DNA of 64,000 bases, from NCBI GenBank assembly GCA_030035585.1, contig CM057475.1:6085501-6149500 (forward strand). The letters run 5' to 3'. Origin of the DNA: Dugong dugon (Eukaryota > Chordata > Mammalia > Sirenia > Dugongidae). Position 1 is the stretch's first letter. Each line of letters opens with the position of its first letter. This document shows positions 26,286-39,236 of this stretch, piece by piece. The notes under the pieces were generated by a model. The model was not told where the DNA came from, did not search any database, and was given only the letters and a program-made list of their open reading frames with translations. The translations under genes were made by a program, and so were the position numbers.

Positions 26286-26560
26286 TGGTCCCGTTCGGAA
26301 TCAACTCAACAGCAATGGGTTTGGTTTTTTTGGTTTTTAATGCTAATGAGGAGTCCCTGAGTGATGCAAATGGTTAACACACTCACTTGGCTACTAACCA
26401 AAAGGTTGGAAGTTTAAGTTCATCCAGAGGTGCCTCAGAAGAAAGGCCTGGTGATCTACTTCTGAAAAATCAGCCACTGAAAACCCTATGGAGCACAGTT
26501 CTACTCTGACACACACGGGGTCGCCATGAGTCATAATCAACTCTGTGGCAACTGGTTAGT
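26286..26560 (+). repeat. Afrotherian SINE (sense) preceded by a SINE tail fragment
   Basis: The tail fragment cggaatcaactcaacagcaatggg lies at 26297-26320. A full sense SINE covers about 26349-26556, flanked by the direct repeats gctaatgag and gctaatgaa. Confidence 0.85.
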
Positions 26561-27416
26561 GCTAATGAAAAGGAAAGCGGGTGCTGGGAAAAAAGCCACC
26601 CAAGACGGGGGCCACAGGACTGCCCCATCTTAACTGTCCACAGATGATGAGCCTGGGCTTAATTGCATCAGGAGGAAATGGCCCCTTGGATGCAATTCTG
26701 AGAACTGTTTTCAGAAGTCGTTCATCCGTTCCCACTCTTCAGTCAGGCTGAGGAAGGGGGAGGGGGCCATCTGAGCCTGGCAGAGCCGCACTCAGAGAAG
26801 GAGGGGTGGGCCCTGACTAGTCTAGGGGTGGCATCTGTCCCTTCTCCTCCCTCTGAACTTCCCCCATCCTGGTCATGAGACCAGGGACTCAGGTATGTCT
26901 CTGAGAGACGCCTGCAGGGAGACCCTCCCCTCACCCCATCCCTGCATGTACGGCCCCCACCATCATCAGTCAGCCCTCCCCGCGGCTCACTGAGCTCTGT
27001 AATTGCAGCAGATGGTGAAGCCCTGGTGTGGCAGAGGCTGGCAGGGAGGGGTCCATCCCCCTCAGGAGCCTCTGTTTAGAGCTGGGGGCTTTGGAGGGCA
27101 GCAGAGGTCCTCTCAGACCGATGGGGTAGCATGGCCCCAGTGACAAGCACCAGTGGGGTCTGAGGGCACATGCATACGCTCAGGCCTTAGCCAGGTCAAG
27201 TCCGGCTTGAGGATGCCTGGGGGCCCACAACTTCCATTAGCGTCCCCTTCCCCAAATAAACATATTATGGGGAAGGTCAGTGTTCACGATCAATTGCAGC
27301 CTCACCTCACCTCCTCCCGAACCAGGCTGCCTGGAACAGCCACTGTCCCAGGGACATTGACCAGGCCCTCTAACCTGGAGGTTCCCAAGCTCTGAGCCCA
27401 GGAGCACCTGGCCTCA

Positions 27417-27563
<147 letters not shown>

Positions 27564-28209
27564 TCATGACCTGCTCGGCTGATGATCCCAGGGGCCACAG
27601 CCCCCTCCCAAGTAAGGGCACCAGTTCCCATTCTGTCAGTCCCCAGGGACAACTGAGACACTTCATTTGATCATCCATTTCATTCATTCATTCACTCCAC
27701 AAACATACACAGAGCCCCAGTTATGTTCTAGGCACCACGTGCACCCCAATCTACCACGCCTGATCTCATCTCTGCCCCATACCTATCTCCTCTCTTTCGT
27801 CACAGTTTCCCACCTTGGCTCTTTAGTTCTTCACTCCTGTCCCCACACGTGTCCTTGTGTGTGTCCTGTTCCTGCCCTTAGTCCCTGTCCATTGCCCTGA
27901 CCTTGTCTCTGTCCCCATCTCTTCCTCTGCTGCCCCATCCATGTCCTCCCGTTTGTCCCCCATCTCTGTCCCGTCTCTGCCCATCCCCATCTCGATCTCC
28001 GTCTCCCCTCCTTGTTCTCCTGTGTGTCCCCCCATCTTTATTCCCATCTCTTCCCCTCTCTCTCCATCTCTAGCTCCCAACCCCACGTCTTGTCTGTCCT
28101 TCACCCTTGCCGTTTGCTGTCCCCTGTCTCTCCTCCATCCATGTCCCCCACTCTTGTCCCCCCCTCTGCCCCATCCTTCTAGTCTATCTGATGCCCCCAT
28201 CCACACTCA

Positions 28210-28656
<447 letters not shown>

Positions 28657-29290
28657 TTATTGACCTCAGAAACTCCTATTTGCTCTCTCCTTCCTTCTCC
28701 ACCCCCACCCCCAGGAGGGGCCAAAGTGCAGAGGAAAAACCTGGATGTTGGCATCAGACAGACCTGGGTTCATACCCTGACCTTGCCACTGACCAGCTTG
28801 GGCAAGTCACCTCACCTTTCGAAGCCTCATTGTCTTTCCCTATAAAATGGGGCTAATAAGCTCACCTCTCACAGGATCAAAGAGACACTGAAGGGGGAGG
28901 TGCTTATAAACCATAAAGGATGGGGCTACGGTTAAACATTCCTATTATTGGTATTGCTGGCTGCTGGTCACTCTTAATTTAGGACTTGTTCCCAGCTGGG
29001 GCTCCAGAATCTAATGAATCCTTTGGACCCATAGGATGCTGCTCTGAAGGGAGATTCACACAGGTGAGTGATGTTTTTGGAGGGGAGGAACCATATCTCA
29101 GCGTTGCTGTAACGACCAGAATTCTGCAAAAAGTTTCCTGGGCAGGTAACACGTGGCCTGAGCTCCTTGTTAAATCCATGCCAGAGTTATCATTCCATGT
29201 GTCTGTGGAGGGGAGAGTTCTTCCTCTGCCCAACCTCTCCAAGCCTCAGCTTCCTCATCCATATGGCAGAAATAACCATTCCTACCTACT

Positions 29291-29690
29291 ATGGATTGCA
29301 CTGTGCCCCACCCCCCTCCAAATATGTGTTGTAATTCCTAGCCTCTATGCCTGTGGTTATGATCCCATTTGGGAATGGGTTGTCTTTGTTATGTTAACGA
29401 GGCAGGATTAGTGTAGGGTGTAGCTTGAGTCAATCTCTTCTGAGATATAAAAGAGATTAAATAAGCAAGCTAAGAAGCAGAGAGGGGGGAAAGAGATGCC
29501 AAGCCACATGAAGATTGTCCAAAGAGACAAGGACCTTCCTCTAGAGCCAACAGAGAGAGAAAGCCTTCCCCTAGAGCTGGCATCCTGGATTCGGATTTCT
29601 AGCCTCCTAAATCGTGAGAAAATAAATTTCTGCTTGTCAAAGCCACCCCTTTGTGGTAGCTCTGTCATAGCGGCACTGAATGAGTAGGAC
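29291..29690 (+). mobile_element. Solo LTR, ERVL-MaLR type
   Basis: Starts actatggattgcactgtgcc and contains the same order of blocks as the LTR at 13272 (taggattagtgtaggg, aaagagatgccaa, agcctcctaaatcgtgagaaaataaatttctgc), ending near ...cactgaatgagtagga. Internal region absent. The target duplication is not clear. Confidence 0.78.
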
Positions 29691-30167
29691 TCTGCCTGAG
29701 GGGGATGCAAGAGAATTACACGAGGTCAACAACTGGTCCCAAATGGGCACATCACAGACGGTTATACCGTGACTGTTCTTATCCCTCTAGAGGAATTCCC
29801 TAAGAGGAAAGCCTGCAGGTCTGGGGCCCCCAGAGCGCGAGTGGAGTCTGTACAGAGATCCCCACCCACACCCGCCCCATAGGGACACCATCCTTCCCTG
29901 TTTGCCAGCTGTGTTCACATAAGGATCTCATCTGTGTTTGCAACAATGTTGTGACTTAGCCAGAGCAAGAATTTTTGTCCCATTTACAGATGAGGAAACT
30001 GAGGCCCAGAGAGTGGAGGGACTAGTCCAAGGTCACACAGCAGTGTGGTGGCAGGGCTGGAACCAGAAATCAAGTCTTCATCCAACCTCTGTTTTGCTTC
30101 TGTCTCCTTGATCATTCTCTCAGTGTCCCCCTTGCTCCCTCTTCCATCCCCTTCCTTTCCATCACTT

Positions 30168-30343
30168 AAACCAGTTGTGGGGTCAATTCATCTATGTGGA
30201 GACCCCAGGTGTGACAAAGTAGAACTGCACTCCATAGGGTTTTCAATGGCTGATTTTTCAGAAGTAGATTGCCAGGCCTTTCTTCTGAGGAAACTCTGGG
30301 TGGACCTGAGAGCATTAATCATTTGCACCACCCAGGGACTCCC
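30168..30343 (-). repeat. Afrotherian SINE (antisense)
   Basis: From ccagttgtggggtcaattcatc to gcaccacccagggactcc, with flanking repeats ccatcactta and ccctcactta. Confidence 0.8.
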
Positions 30344-31375
30344 TCCCTCACTTAGCTGATCTTAATAGGAAAACTAGTGCTTTTAATATTTTTGCTTAAA
30401 TTTTAAAAAGTTGGCTGAGGATGGGCGACCTCCTTCTAGGAGTTTCTTCCTCTGCGAGTGGTGGGGTGGCTGCAGAAGTGCAGGCCGCCTTTAAGAGCAT
30501 GTCTCTGGTCTGCTCTCACTGGCTGCACTCTGGAGGCCCGACACAGCCCTGGGCAGAGGTGGAGGGTTGCATGGTGGTGTGAGTGTAAGCGCTGATGGAT
30601 GAACGGGAATCCCCACCGGCCTGATCCTGTCTCTAGAGCTCACTGCCTCAGGTGAGAGGAGGGTGTCAGGGCCACTGCAGAAGCTCCTGGCAGGAGAATG
30701 ACACCAGACGGGTCTGGGCAGCACCCCAGGCTGCCAAGCCCATTCCCGGGGCAGGGGCGGAGGGGTCAAGCCCCCCACCTAGTGCTCTGGTTCCCTCCTC
30801 CTTCTCTTGGGGACTGGGGAAGTTGAGTAGTGGGTGGGCAGACAAGCACCTACGGAAAGCCCTGCCCAGCCGGTAGCCTGGCACCCCTGCCAAGACTAGG
30901 CCACCCTTTTCAGGTCTCTGACAGTGAGCTGGGACTCAGCTTAGAGTAAGAGGAAGTTGGGTGATGGGTAAAAAGGACCAAGGTGGGACATCTCAGCTCC
31001 AGGTCTCAGCCCCATGGAGTTCCTCCCCAAACTCTCAGTGGCTTCTGGCCCAGGCCTGGGACCAGAGACAGGGACTTGTACTAATGAGGGTCTTTGGACC
31101 CTGGGGTCTCAGTTAAAACACATTTCCTGATCAGTTCGTGCAAGGAATGATGGAGAGACAGGCCTGCTCCCAAGGAAGCCAGAGGCAGAGACATGCTTGA
31201 GACCAGAAAGAACAACAGAGGTGTTGGACAGCTGCAGAGGCCAAGGGAACTTGGGGAGCAACTGGGGGCGTGGGGAGCCAGAGAGCTATGGTCACGGTTG
31301 GCAAGGGTGGCAAGAAGGCGTTTGTGACAGAGGGACCAGCACGTGCGAGGCCCTGGAGAGAAGAGATGCTGCTCT

Positions 31376-32216
31376 CACAGGGGGCACAGTTACAGAGACT
31401 TCCCAGACACAACCAGACGTCTTACAGCACTGGTTTACTGGCTGTGACGTCTTGGGACAATTGTTTCATGGGACAACTCCGTCAATTGGCATAACAGTTC
31501 AGAAAGATAATATTCAACATCCTAGTTGGGTGAGTAGCATCTGGGGTCTTAAAAGCTTGTGAGCAGCCATCTAAGATACAACTATTGGTCTCTGCTGGTC
31601 TGGAACAAAAGAAAATGAAGGAAACCAAAGACTCAAATAAGAAACTAGTCCATAGGACTAATACCCCACCCCACATGAACCATGGCCTCATCTAGCCTGA
31701 GACCAGAAGAATTAGATGGTGCCCGGTACCACTACTGCCAATTCTGATCAGGTACACAATGGAAGGTCCCAGATAGAAAGGGACAAAAATGGAGAACAAA
31801 ACTAAAAAGATCAGGCTTAGGGGACCAATAGTGACTAGAGGAACCCCGAGATTATCACCGTCAGATGGCCTTTAAGCTTGGAACTGAAGCCATTCCCAGA
31901 GGTCACCTTTCAGCCAAATAATAGATTGGCCTATAAAATAAACAATTACGCACAAGAGGAATGTGCGCCTATAAACAATCAAGTATACAAGACCAAATGA
32001 TCAACGTTTACCCTAAAACAAAGATGAGAAGGTGAGGAGGGGCAGGGACACTAGAGTAATGGAAACAGAAAGAACAGAATGGAAATAACGAGAATGCTGG
32101 CACAGTGTGAAAACTGTAATCAATGTCACGGAACAACTTGCATAAAAATTGTTAAATGGGAACCTAAGTTGCTGTGTAAACTTTCACCAAAAACACAATT
32201 AAAAAAAAAAAAAAAA
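31376..32216 (+). mobile_element. L1 3' UTR insertion with poly-A
   Basis: About 0.84 kb of L1 3' UTR (shares gagaccagaagaattagatggtgcc with the other copies), ending in 16 or so As at 32200-32216. A diverged duplication, agatg..ctgctct, flanks it on both sides. Confidence 0.82.
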
Positions 32217-32767
32217 GATGTGCTGCTCTGTCCCTCTGAAGGGAGGATGCTTGCCAAAGGTGGGGCGGCCTCACCTCCAGCCACTGGGGAAGATGTGCCT
32301 CGGGCTCCAGGGTGAACTAGCCACACCAGGGGCTGGCCTGGCAGGGTTCGGGTAGAGAATTAAGCCTCACCTTATGGCAACCCCACTGGGCTCTAAAGCC
32401 ACTACAGGGGGGAGATGAGCCTTTGGGTCAGGGTTGGGGAGAGGCTCTTCCAAGCTACCGGCTCTGGGCCCACTGGAAGTGGTGAGCAGCCCTGGGAGAA
32501 AAGACTGGTACCTGGCCCAGGTCAAGGCCTCTTTCTGACCTTGAGGATTAGGAAGGTGTCACCGTCAGCATTCCCTTAGCACCCCCCGAGGACACTCCCA
32601 GTCCCTCCAGGTACTCCCAGGCTCCTTAGCAAGCTCAGGGCAGGGCTACTGCCTGGGCCTCATGCCTGGGACAGGGCAGGGACTGTGCCCCTCAGGACTA
32701 TTCTGGGAGTTGGGGCATGTGCATGGGGAGAGCAGGCATGAGGGAAGGAGCTCCAGGGGTCACTCAC

Positions 32768-32849
32768 AGGCTCCTCTGCACCCCCAGGGAGGTTTGCCAC
32801 CGTCTGATGGGGGTCTTTCTCCAGGATGGGCATCTTGGGAACTCCTGGT
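32768..32849 (-). CDS. CHAT: CHAT first common coding exon (start of the ~69 kDa form)
   Basis: The exon begins after a good acceptor (tgtttccccag) with a single base completing a codon, then PGVPK, then ATG at 32833. From that ATG it encodes 22 residues, MPILEKDPHQ... to ...GGAEEP, and ends at a GTGAGT donor (GT at 32767-32766). The MPILEK start is the same as in rodent ChAT. The second Met that begins the common human form (MAAK) is absent, a Thr codon lying at or next to its place. Upstream of ATG 32833 the frame stays open back to the acceptor, which allows in-frame joining to the M exon. The segment is one residue longer than the human or rat equivalent and poorly conserved in its second half, as in other mammals. 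Confidence 0.92.
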
Positions 32850-34991
32850 CTGGGGAAACAGAAGTGCAGACCTGGGGACAGAGAAGGGGGTTATCAGCAT
32901 AACAGCCCCATAGACCTGCCATGAGCCCTTCATCACCAACCTGTGAGGAGGCCAGAGAGGGACAGGAGTATACAAGGCCTGTGTTGCAGGCCAGCCCCAA
33001 TCTCCTGGTCCCTGGACCAGCCTCCCTGACCATAGCGCCCTCTCTGAACCTCCAGATGGGAGCGGGTGGGTCCTGAAGTGACTCTTCACCTGGGACTTGC
33101 TCCCATGAGGCTGCTGTACTCAGGTCCAGCCCAGCCATCCCGGAGACCATGCCCAGCAGTGCTGGCAGGAGCAGGGCTGGGCTTGCCCACGCTGATCCAC
33201 TCCTAGCTGGATGCACCTCCACCTCCACCTCCACCAGGGGTCATTGGCAGAGCACTTGTGTTCCTGTTTGGGGACTCCAATGGTATCTGCTTTGCTGACT
33301 ACATTCTGTTTTCCATTAGACCGTGAGCTCCATGAGAGCCAGACCATACCTGCAGTGGCCAGTGCTTCATCTCTGAGACCTAGCAAGGTGCCCAGCATGT
33401 AAAAGGACCAATGTTTGTTAGCTGAGTAAACAAAGGAATGCAGGCAGCTTGTGTGTATGATGAAATGAACAAGTGAGTGAATGAATGCGCACAGGGATCT
33501 TTAAGGCCCTGGGATCCGGATGTACCCTGGGCTGACTGGCAGACTGGCCTGTGACCAGAGCAGGGAGGACCCGGGGACCTGACGGAGAGGCTGGGGACTT
33601 GGGCAGCCTCTGGTCTGCAGGCTCCCAGTGTCAGTAGCTGAAATGTGGGGATGCTGAAGAGTGTGGTGCAGGGAAGGTGGGCAGCTGGGGGCCCTAGAGA
33701 CCACTGGCCCAGCCCGGAGAGCTCGAATTACTTTAGAAGTTGCAGTAGAAGTGAGCTAAGCAGAGTAAAGGCCAGTTTTTAAGGTTGGTGTGGCCCAACT
33801 CCTTCCCTCCGAGATCCCTCTAAACTTAAGCCTGCAGAGGCACACACCCAGGATTTCCACCACCTAACCCTGCTCTCCCACAAGAGCTTAAAACTGATGC
33901 TTTCCTCATTCCACCGCCCAGTTCTCCTCCAAGATGGAACATGCAGAAAGATGGATGACAAGGGCGCAAAGACGGAGGAGCCTGAGGCTACCTGGTGTCC
34001 CCGGGCAGCGAAAGTAGAGCGCTCGCACGCACTGAGCAAGGGCACTCTGAACCGCGGGGGTCTCCCGGCCTGCCCGCGCCGCGGGAGCGTAGGGACTGCC
34101 CGACCCGCAGAGCGAAAGCATAGGAATCTAGGTGAGAGTCCAGTCCAGCTCGGCAGTGTTTGGTTGGGGCAGAGAGGGCAGGGTCAGATCGGTAGAAGCC
34201 CTAGAGCCCCATGCGGCCGATGCCTTCTCTTGCTCTGGCCCAGGTGCCCGACGCACAGAGACAAGACACTAGCCTGGCTTCAGAGACCCCGCAGCTTGGA
34301 GAGGCGTAGTGGAGGGGAATGATTACCTAGTAGCATCCCCAGCGCCCGAGGAGTGGAGCACGGAGGCCAAGGGAGAGGGCTTGGTCCCGGCCTGCCATCT
34401 CCCACTCCTCTTGGCTGTTGTGCCAGAGCACTTATGTGTGAAAGTGTCTTTCTTCCCGTCTGTCTGGTGCGCCCCCGTCCACACTCCCGCCGGCCTGGCT
34501 TCGAAGGCGGCCAGGAAGGGTCCCAGTTCTGCCCTGGAAGTCCAGCCCCAGCCCGGCCCCACATCTCAGGCTGAGCGCTCCAGGGACCCCCAGCGACCCC
34601 GCTCGGAATTGGCACCTACAGCCACCTCCCGCTCTCCGCCCCCGCGCGGGCTCTCTGGGGTCTGCGCGAAACCCACCGAGCTCAGAAAGCGCAGTGAGCG
34701 GTGCGGTCCAGGTGAAGTTAGATCGTCAGCCACCGGTCCGTGACGATCAAGCCTCTCCAAGCCCCTCCTCCTCGCTTCTCATCTTCATCACCACCGCCGC
34801 CGCCGACCCGGAGAAGGCACTGGGCACCGGCTTGCCGGCAGCGGCTCCCTCGCTGGCCCCGACGGCGGCGGCGGCCCGGGACTCACAGAGCTTCTTGGGA
34901 CGGGGGACCTCTCAGGCCTAGCGCGGCCCCCGGATAGACGCTCCTTCCCGGCCCGCTCTCCCCCGCACGCCGCTCCCCGAACCCGCCTCAC
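32850..34991. other. Unique intron between the M exon and the first common exon
   Basis: 2.1 kb with a short (CACCTC)n at 33216-33234 and rising CpG density beyond 34000. No further exon was identified; N-type non-coding exons could lie here but are not recognisable. Confidence 0.4.
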
Positions 34992-35480
34992 CTGCTCGCC
35001 GCCGCTGAGCTGTCCCCGGACGGACGGGGCTGGCGGAGTGGGGCGGGGGGTGTGAGCAGCAGCAGCGCGGCTGAGGGGGCGGCCGCCTCTGCCCAGGTGG
35101 CCCGGGACTGGCTGGGAACCAGCCGGCCGCGCCTTTCGGCTCCTCCCTTCCGTGCCCCTCCCTCCTCTCTCTCTTTTTCCTTCCTCCCCATCCCTCCCCC
35201 ACTTTCTCTTCCGGGTCTTCTTTTCTCCCGCCCGCCGCCTCACACTATCCACGGGGTGGGGGGCTGTCTCCGACCAGCCTGGACGGCGTTCCGGACGGCC
35301 TCATGAGCTGGACGGCAGAATCCAGACCGGAGAAAGGGGCGCGGAACGTTCGCCGGCCCATGCCGGTTGCCGCCAGCCAGCTTTCCCTCTTATCCCCGCA
35401 ACACGGTTCACGCAACCCCATTAGCCCTGCCTCTAACCCTGCGGAGGCGGGGCCCGGAAACCTGTGCCCTCCCTAGCCCC
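34000..35480. promoter_or_regulatory. GC-rich CpG-island-like region around the CHAT M exon
   Basis: Dense in CpG, with CGG/GCC runs near 34790-34900 and 35020-35110. It contains the M-exon donor and ATG. Many overlapping open frames on both strands here reflect the lack of AT-rich stop codons and are not genes. Likely an internal CHAT promoter; inference from composition. Confidence 0.5.
34992..35191 (-). CDS. CHAT: CHAT alternative M-type N-terminal coding exon
   Basis: An ATG at 35191 (G at -3, G at +4) opens a frame rich in Lys/Arg/Glu/Gly that runs 66 codons plus two bases (AG) to an excellent donor (GAGCAG|GTGAGG, GT at 34991-34990). The next common exon begins with a single A, so the split codon AG|A restores the frame into PGVPK and then the standard MPILEK start. 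This yields a 72-residue N-terminal extension. Human M-type (long) ChAT has a comparable but longer extension ending in a PGLTK-like stretch just before PILEK, and both contain a KxKxREEGG-type basic/acidic patch. Seen: the frame, the donor and the matching phase. Known: the human long isoform. Inferred: that this exon is used. An in-frame TGA at 35242-35240 and no earlier ATG limit the start to 35191. It lies in a GC-rich island that probably holds a promoter. The other open frames across this island look like composition artefacts. Confidence 0.68.
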
Positions 35481-35594
35481 GGCGGGGCTCAAACCCGGCT
35501 ACAGCCCCTTTCAAAATAATAATAATAATCCTGTTAGTTGATCACCGCAGGATCTCCCTCCTTCTCTATTCCCATCCCATCACTGCTGGCACTG

Positions 35595-36870
35595 TGGGGT
35601 GGGAGTGGGGGTGGGGGTGGGGGGTAGGTGAGGGGACAGTACAAACAGACTGATCCTGACGACAGACCTGGGGATGCATAGGGACACACAGCCAGAGGAT
35701 GACACCCCCTGCAGACAAAAGGCTCCCTCCCCAAGATACAGGTCCCCACACAAAACAGTCCCACAGGCAGACCAAGAACAGACGTGCACGCCAGCAGTGC
35801 AGACCCACCACAGGCGCAGTCTAACGCACAGACTGACCCGAACTCCGCGGTCTCTCCATACCGGAATCCGAACCCCGTGTGGCCTTCATCAGGCTGCGGG
35901 CTCCGGGACTATGAGTGGCCGCCAACGCGGCCTGGGGCTCCCGGGATTCCAGGCCGGGCTGAGTCGGCCTTAGAGACTTCGCCGACAGTCCTGGGCCGCA
36001 GCTTCCACTGCAGGGGGGTGGGGGTGTGGGTGGGGTGGGGGGAGTTGGGGGCACCAGCTCCCAAACTCGCACGCCCTCGGGTTCCTACTCAAACCCGCGC
36101 CTGTCTGCCGGGACACAGCGCGATCTCCCGCGAAGAGCCCAAGCACACGACAACTAGCTCTCTAACGAACACACACATCACACACGCGCTCATCCAGAGG
36201 GCGAACCCTGAAAGACAGGGCCTGTTTTTCTTCCTCTGCCCTGAACAGCTCAGCCCCTACTCCTTTCTGGAAGACTGGACTGGGAAGGATGCATAGCCGG
36301 GAGTAAAGCCCGGCCGGGCGCTTCCGAGCTCTGAAGCTGGTGCAGGGCGTGTCCTTGAGGGGCGGGGCCTCAGGTCCTCTCCCCTCCCGGGGCAAGGCCC
36401 CCACCGGCTCTGCGCCGGGCCTAGGTGGGCGGGGCTGTGTGAGGAGGAGGGGGATGCGCCAGGAACCTCTGGGGGTGAGAGTCCCTGTTGAGTATTCATT
36501 CATTCCCTCTTCCAGGTAGCAAAAGAGCCATAGGCTCCTCAGGCGCTCACGCCTGGACTGGGCCTTGGAGACCCACTTCACCCTCCCCTCTGCCCGGGGC
36601 CCTGTGCCTGGCCCCCCACTTCCACCAGGAAAGAGACTCGGTCTCCGACAGACATGGTTTATTGATTTGGGCCGGAGACACCGCGGTGCTGGCGGGCCAA
36701 GTTGGCACTGGGAGGAATGGAAGGAAAGACAGATGGACGCACAGCTCTACGCAGGGGAGCCCCGAGGTGGCGGCTCGTGTGCCTCTCCCTCCCTGCAAGC
36801 AGCACATTCGCTTCGCGTGCTTCCACGCTCCACGCCGGGGGGGGGGGTGGGGAGGGCGAGGGGGGAGGTG
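35595..36870 (+). other. Three strong G-quadruplex-prone tracts between the M exon and SLC18A3
   Basis: Runs of four or more Gs recur at 35595-35636, 36013-36051 and 36837-36870, each with at least four G-tracts separated by one to five bases. All are G-rich on the plus strand, which is the template for CHAT and SLC18A3 transcription. The last lies just downstream of the VAChT stop. The rest of the interval is GC-rich unique DNA. Confidence 0.6.
36658..36663 (-). promoter_or_regulatory. Candidate SLC18A3 polyadenylation signal (AATAAA)
   Basis: A perfect AATAAA on the minus strand about 370 bases past the SLC18A3 stop codon. It is the first canonical signal I found downstream, and would give a 3' UTR of roughly 0.4 kb. 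Inference from position only. Confidence 0.6.
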
Positions 36871-37036
36871 CAGAAAGGGGCTTGGAGAGGGAACTGGGGC
36901 AGGGGTAGCCAAGACGGGAGAGAGGCTGGGGTAGTCGCTGGAGGGGGCGGGCCCAGAGCCGGAGTTGGCCAGTGCGCTCGCAGGGCAGCCACCTTGACTG
37001 GGGGCGCAGGGGCGACTAGGAGGAAGAGCGGGGCTG

Positions 37037-38662
<1,626 letters not shown>

Positions 38663-39163
38663 CTAGGACGCCTCCGCCGGGCGGGACACGGGCGCCCCAC
38701 AGTGCACAGAGGAGGGTGCGAGATTTCAGGGTGCGGTCCGCGCGGTACAGAGCCCTCTGTGTCTCAGGTGGCCGGAGGGCTCATGGCCCCTCACCCCGGG
38801 AAAGACAAGGACACCGTCCGGCGAGCCGCCGCCGCTGCTCCGAGCCGAGCCCGGGACTGTGAGCCGCTGGACTCAGGAGCGGCCGGAGTGGCGGGCGCGC
38901 GGAGGGGCTGGAGCTGGAGATGGAATGTGCTGCGCCCGGGGCGCGCTGGGAGCCGCCCCCGCCGCGCCAAGAGACCGCCCGCGCGGGCCGAGGGGCATGC
39001 TGCTGCCCGCCGCCCTCTCGCTTGCTCGCCCCGCCGCGGCGCTCCCCTCCCCTCGCGTCGGCTCTTGCCTCCTCCGCCGCCGCCTCCTCTTTTTTTCCTT
39101 CCACTCGGGGCTGTGACGCGGTGAGTTCCGGCCCCCGAGTGGTGCCCCGGCCCCTTGCGTCGC

Positions 39164-39232
39164 TCATGCTAATGCGACGTCGGCGGGGCGGGGGCCGAGG
39201 GCGGGGCGCGGCCGGGCGGGGGTCCCCTCCCC
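39164..39232. promoter_or_regulatory. GC-box/CRE-like cluster in the CpG-rich region upstream of SLC18A3
   Basis: About 530-600 bases before the VAChT ATG, an octamer/CRE-like stretch (GCTAATGCGACGTCG) is followed by at least four GGGGCGG-type Sp1 boxes. The 38.6-39.6 kb interval is CpG dense and has no supported coding frame. It is a plausible promoter for VAChT-specific transcripts; the position of initiation is unknown. Confidence 0.45.
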
Positions 39233-39236
39233 AGAT

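Noticed and set aside
34788-35252. 154-codon frame overlapping the M exon
   Set aside because: It reads through the M-exon donor and is in the wrong phase for joining to the common exon; the 34992-35191 frame fits both donor and phase.
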